Positions 7,345 through 9,850 of a DNA stretch of 9,850 nucleotides are shown here, piece after piece. A model generated the notes under the pieces. It worked only from the letters and a program-made list of their open reading frames with translations. It did not search any database and was not told the origin of the DNA. Each line of letters begins with the position of its first letter. Positions within the stretch are counted from its first letter, which is position 1. Source of the stretch: Planctomycetota bacterium (lineage in GTDB: Bacteria > Planctomycetota > Planctomycetia > Pirellulales > UBA7805); assembly GCA_014237955.1 (NCBI GenBank), contig JABABY010000063.1, forward strand, positions 1 through 9,850. The letters are read 5' to 3'. The translations under genes and the position numbers were made by a program.

Positions 7345-7350
7345 AAATAC

Positions 7351-7379
7351 TTGACACTCACATATCCCAGAATTAGCCT
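7351..7379 (+). promoter_or_regulatory. Candidate promoter for the YTV-type protein gene
   Basis: A perfect TTGACA (7351-7356) is followed after 17 bp by TAGCCT (7374-7379), which keeps only the T, A and final T of the -10 consensus. Transcription would start near 7386 and leave a leader of about 100 nt. A hairpin TGGATC (7416-7421) / GATCCA (7427-7432) lies in that leader, and TTGGA (7424-7428) / TCCAA (7437-7441) is a mutually exclusive alternative. Confidence 0.4.
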
Positions 7380-7483
7380 GACTATTGGCCTAAATATTGC
7401 GATTAGGAAGATGGCTGGATCGGTTGGATCCATCGGTCCAACACATGCCCGCCAAAAAACAAATCCGTTAGGGAGTGCTTGCC

Positions 7484-8452
7484 GTGATTATTCGTCCAAC
7501 CGCTGTTGTGCTGGGATTATTTGTTTCAATGATGGCCTGTGAGAGTACGCGGGCAGCCGATGCATGCTGTGGTGAAACGGTTGTCAAACCGTGTTATGTC
7601 GAGCGGACGGTAATGCGGCCGCAGTATGTTACAGAGACGCGGATGTGTACATCGACAGAGTACCGTTATGAAACGCGAGAGCGGACATTCACGGTACAAA
7701 AGTGTGTTGCGGAAACCGCTGCAAGAACATGCGAGGTGACGGTGATGGTGCCCCAGGAGCGAACTCGGACAGTGTCTTACACGGTGAATCGTCCGGTAAC
7801 GCGCACTGTTTCCAGGCAGTATCAGGTTCAAGTTCCCGTCTGGCAGAATGTTGAGCAATCCTTCACAGTGCAGGTTCCCCGTGTAGAAAGGCGACAAGCA
7901 CAGCGGATCGAATGTCGTCGTGTTCCTGTTACTGTGATGAAAACGGTTTGTCGTGATGCCGGTTGCTGGGTCAATCAAACGCTACAGGTACCCGGATGCG
8001 ATCCTTGTGGTCGTGCGGTCATGCAGACAGTTTGTCGTCCGGTGTACATGCCGAAGACCGTTCAGGAGCAAGTGCCGGTTACCTGCTATAAAACCGAGCG
8101 GGTCAGTGTGCCCTATCAATACGAGGTGACTGTCTGTAAGCCGGAGGTACGGTCGCGGACGGTGCGGGTTTGCAACTACCGGACCGAGACACGAACGTGT
8201 AATGTGCAAGTCTGTGAAATGCAATGCGTGCCAATGACTAAGGAAGTCAAATACACTTGCATGATGCCCCAGAAAAAACAGCGTAGCTATAATGTCACCA
8301 CCTACCGGATGATTCCGGAGAAGCGGGTAGAGACCTATAAAGTCTGCGTACCCCATCAGGTGCAAAAACCGGTAAAAGTTCGTGTCTGCCGGATGGTGGC
8401 CGAAAAGATTCAGGTGCCGGTTTGCAGTGACTGCGACGACTGCTGTTCCTAA
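7484..8452 (+). CDS. Cys-rich YTV-motif type repeat protein, probably exported to the cell wall
   Basis: The 322-residue product begins at GTG 7484, placed eight bases after AGGGAG (7470-7475). The in-frame GTG at 7475 lies within that ribosome site and is less likely. Residues 1-25 form a signal peptide (MIIRPTAVVLGLFVSMMACE...), with a type I cleavage near STRA-ADA. MMAC at 16-19 is a weak lipobox, so a lipoprotein is possible but less likely. The mature part has almost no helix-forming character and repeats short Val/Thr/Arg/Pro units: CYVERTVMRPQYV, RTRTVSYTVNRPVTRTV, YQVQVPVW, SVPYQYEVTVCKPEV, YNVTTYRMIPEKRVETYKV. The Y-x-V-rich pattern matches the YTV repeats I know from Rhodopirellula cell-wall proteins. 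There are 26 Cys in all, 25 after about residue 24, including the C-terminal SDCDDCCS, which suggests disulfide cross-linking. The mature protein is very basic. No catalytic motif is seen. The repeat class is fairly certain; the cell-wall role is inferred. Confidence 0.88.
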   Translation: MIIRPTAVVLGLFVSMMACESTRAADACCGETVVKPCYVERTVMRPQYVTETRMCTSTEYRYETRERTFTVQKCVAETAARTCEVTVMVPQERTRTVSYTVNRPVTRTVSRQYQVQVPVWQNVEQSFTVQVPRVERRQAQRIECRRVPVTVMKTVCRDAGCWVNQTLQVPGCDPCGRAVMQTVCRPVYMPKTVQEQVPVTCYKTERVSVPYQYEVTVCKPEVRSRTVRVCNYRTETRTCNVQVCEMQCVPMTKEVKYTCMMPQKKQRSYNVTTYRMIPEKRVETYKVCVPHQVQKPVKVRVCRMVAEKIQVPVCSDCDDCCS

Positions 8453-8468
8453 GTGCCACTTTGGCATT
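8452..8468 (+). terminator. Weak terminator-like hairpin after the YTV-type gene
   Basis: TGCCA (8454-8458) and TGGCA (8462-8466) pair around a 3-base loop, extended by a G-T and an A-T pair, right at the stop codon. No T run follows, so intrinsic termination is doubtful. A second inverted repeat, ACCCGC (8469-8474) / GCGGGT (8503-8508), follows with a long loop. Confidence 0.25.
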
Positions 8469-8770
8469 ACCCGCAATCATTTTGCCTAATGGTGCTTTAT
8501 GCGCGGGTGTTTCCTTGTTGCTTCTTGTTCTGCAGCCGTTCTTCCGGTCGTGCCATTTCTCTGCCGGGTTGCGAAAATCCCACTCGGACAATCATCTTTC
8601 GGTTCCAATAAAAATATTGAACTGCCATCGGGAAACAAATACAGCTTCCCTATAATCATGCAGTTGGAGTCGACTTGGCAGCCTATGCTCGATTGTCGGC
8701 AGTGTAAAAAGAAACATTATGGAGTGTACCCATTCACGCATTTTCGTGGTTGCTTTGAAGAGTCCCATTC
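8453..8770. other. Intergenic region upstream of the glycosyltransferase
   Basis: No supported gene is present. A perfect TATAAT (8651-8656) could be a -10 box for the glycosyltransferase, with a start near 8663 and a leader of about 108 nt. The hexamer 17 bp upstream (TCGGGA) is a poor -35. A frame is open from ATG 8499 to TGA 8774, overlapping the next ATG as ATGA. Its sequence resembles no protein I know, and it lacks a ribosome site. Confidence 0.35.
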
Positions 8771-9709
8771 ATGAAGCCCAGGCTGAGACTAAAATACACA
8801 GATTTTTATAAGGGTTGGCCGGTTCGAGAAAATATATTTTCTCAACTTCTTTCAGAATTGTACGACCTGGAGTTTTCTGAAGATCCAGAGTTGGTGATTT
8901 TTCTGCCTTTCGGCCATCAACATTTGAAGTACAGATGTCGAAAGTTATTCATTACGGGTGAAAATGTTCGCCCGAATTTTGATGTCTGTGACTACGCATT
9001 TTCTTTCGATTACTTGGACGATGCACGAAATTACCGATTTCCTCTTGCGCTGTGGGACAAGCGAGAGAGGCCGCCAGGTTGGTCTGCAGAGATGGAACTG
9101 CAGAAAAAGACACGCTTCTGCAACTTTGTCTTTTCCAATCCATCCTCTCCACTACGGAATCAACTCTATGAAAAACTGAGTCGCTATAAAAAGGTCGATT
9201 CTGGTGGACGTCATAAAAATAATTTGGGCTACCGACTTTCGGACAAGCACTCTTTTGTGTCGCAGTGCAAGTTTACGATTGCCTATGAAAATAGTTCTTA
9301 TCCAGGTTACATTACCGAAAAAATAGCGGATGCTTTTACTGCTAATACCATTCCCATCTATTGGGGTAATCCACTAGTCCACCTCGACTTCAATCCGAGC
9401 AGTTTTATCAACTTCTATGACTGTGGGAGCAATGAGGCGGTGATCGAGCGGATTATCGATCTGGATCAAAATGATACGGCTTATCTCGAAATGCTGCGAC
9501 AACCGTGTTACCACGGCAATGAATATCCCCAGTCCTACAGTAGGGAGCGACTTCGGAGTCAGTTGCAAGCAATCGTCGAAGCAGATGAAATTCCGGTGTC
9601 GAAAAAATCATCCCGTTGGGTACACCACTTCTGCCACCGCGCAGACCATATGCAATACAAATGGGGCAGCCGATGGCGCCGCTGGAAGTACCGTCTGCTA
9701 CGGATGTAA
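8771..9709 (+). CDS. Family 10 glycosyltransferase, alpha-1,3-fucosyltransferase type
   Basis: Family 10 enzymes transfer fucose from GDP-fucose to GlcNAc or glucose in glycans. The 312 residues include the N-terminal domain with FGHQHLKYRC (47-56) and TGENVRPNFDVCDYAFSFDY (62-81). Glu64 is the likely counterpart of the catalytic Glu95 of the H. pylori enzyme. CNFVFSNPSSPLRN (117-130) is a family block. The donor-site motif FTIAYENSSYPGYITEKI (168-185) is followed by PIYWGNP (195-201); Glu183 and Lys184 are the expected donor-binding pair. The C-terminus (about 296-312, KWGSRWRRWKYRLLRM) is basic and amphipathic, like the membrane-associating tail of H. pylori enzymes, but the heptad repeats of those enzymes are absent. 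There is no signal peptide, so it is probably cytoplasmic at the inner membrane. The ATG at 8771 follows GAAGAG at fair spacing. The first 250 bp look more AT-rich than the neighbours. The real acceptor, and whether the sugar is fucose, cannot be read here. Confidence 0.9.
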   Translation: MKPRLRLKYTDFYKGWPVRENIFSQLLSELYDLEFSEDPELVIFLPFGHQHLKYRCRKLFITGENVRPNFDVCDYAFSFDYLDDARNYRFPLALWDKRERPPGWSAEMELQKKTRFCNFVFSNPSSPLRNQLYEKLSRYKKVDSGGRHKNNLGYRLSDKHSFVSQCKFTIAYENSSYPGYITEKIADAFTANTIPIYWGNPLVHLDFNPSSFINFYDCGSNEAVIERIIDLDQNDTAYLEMLRQPCYHGNEYPQSYSRERLRSQLQAIVEADEIPVSKKSSRWVHHFCHRADHMQYKWGSRWRRWKYRLLRM

Positions 9710-9735
9710 AGCGGACAATACTCTCTCCGAGTCGG

Positions 9736-9850
9736 ATGTTGGTACCTCTTTGGCCGCAATGTCTCTTGCATCACTTAACCGGTGAACGCAAATACGATTA
9801 TTTACTCGATGTCCTGTTGGTCTGCCTGATGCGCAGCCTCAATCTGGTCA
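9736..9850 (+). CDS. Partial open frame at the right edge, unknown
   Basis: From ATG 9736 the frame is open for 38 codons to the window end. It reads MLVPLWPQCLLHHLTGERKY and then a leucine-rich stretch (DYLLDVLLVCLMRSLNLV). It begins 26 bases after the glycosyltransferase stop, as expected for a co-transcribed gene, but no good ribosome site precedes it. The frame is also open upstream, with ATG at 9661 and 9673 overlapping the glycosyltransferase end. The hydrophobic N-terminus could suit a membrane-associated enzyme, for example a lysophospholipid acyltransferase of the LpxL type, but this is a guess. On the - strand, 15 codons ending at 9802 are also open and could be the tail of a convergent gene. 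Too little is visible to decide. Confidence 0.35.
   Translation, partial: MLVPLWPQCLLHHLTGERKYDYLLDVLLVCLMRSLNLV

Larger units (their letters stand above)
7040..7350. other. Intergenic region rich in inverted repeats
   Basis: No convincing gene is present. Several short inverted repeats occur. ATTCTC (7108-7113) and GAGAAT (7121-7126) have a 7-nt loop. TCGCC (7171-7175) and GGCGA (7180-7184) have a 4-nt loop. The larger element at 7216-7249 is listed separately. A homopolymer patch at 7307-7326 reads C4-G-T8-G-C6. None of the hairpins is followed by a T run that would make it a clear terminator for the small membrane protein gene. Confidence 0.45.

Noticed and set aside
7475..7483. GTG 7475 as the start of the YTV-type gene
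   Set aside because: It lies inside the AGGGAG ribosome site that is correctly spaced for GTG 7484, and it has no ribosome site of its own.
7255..7542. A 95-codon + strand frame across the promoter region of the YTV-type gene
   Set aside because: It runs through the homopolymer runs and the promoter candidate, lacks a ribosome site, and overlaps the signal peptide of the real gene in another frame.
7526..8476. Long open frames on the - strand opposite the YTV-type gene
   Set aside because: They are shadows caused by the biased Val/Thr/Arg codons of the + strand gene. They have no ribosome site and no recognisable domain.
9802..9849. C-terminal tail of a - strand gene at the right edge
   Set aside because: Only 15 open codons are visible, which is not evidence of coding, and the + strand frame over the same bases is longer.

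Overview
The window looks like chromosomal DNA of a planctomycete, probably of the Pirellula/Rhodopirellula type. This is inferred from gene content. One gene encodes a Cys-rich, Val/Thr/Arg repeat protein of the YTV-motif kind typical of that phylum. Next to it sits a pair of small membrane genes that resemble planctomycete proteins of unknown function. The cyclophilin C-terminus and the long quinolinate synthase also fit. Base composition is close to half G+C. I saw no rRNA, tRNA, CRISPR array, insertion sequence or phage gene.

Layout. (1) The left edge holds the last 41 codons of a cyclophilin-type peptidylprolyl isomerase on the + strand. It converges on nadA (quinolinate synthase, - strand). 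(2) A gap of about 330 bp separates nadA from three + strand genes: pabA/trpG-type glutamine amidotransferase, moeA and lnt. The spacings are short, so one transcription unit is plausible. NAD, folate or tryptophan, and molybdenum cofactor functions therefore lie side by side, followed by the enzyme that N-acylates lipoproteins. (3) A 433-bp gap holds the best promoter in the window (TTGACA-N18-TATACT) and a leader of about 160 nt with three possible hairpins. It precedes a membrane-anchored coiled-coil protein and a 75-residue Lys-rich membrane protein. (4) A second 444-bp gap is rich in inverted repeats and homopolymer runs and holds another promoter candidate. It precedes the YTV-type protein, which has a signal peptide and 26 Cys in 322 residues. 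(5) After a 318-bp gap with a perfect TATAAT comes a family 10 glycosyltransferase (alpha-1,3-fucosyltransferase type). An open frame follows and runs off the right edge.

The left half is housekeeping and cofactor metabolism. The right half concerns the cell envelope: lipoprotein maturation, two predicted single-pass membrane proteins, a probable cell-wall protein that could be disulfide-linked, and a sugar transferase. No complete new defence or mobile system is visible. The least explained parts are the coiled-coil/small-membrane-protein pair with its structured leader, and the YTV gene with its palindrome-rich upstream region.
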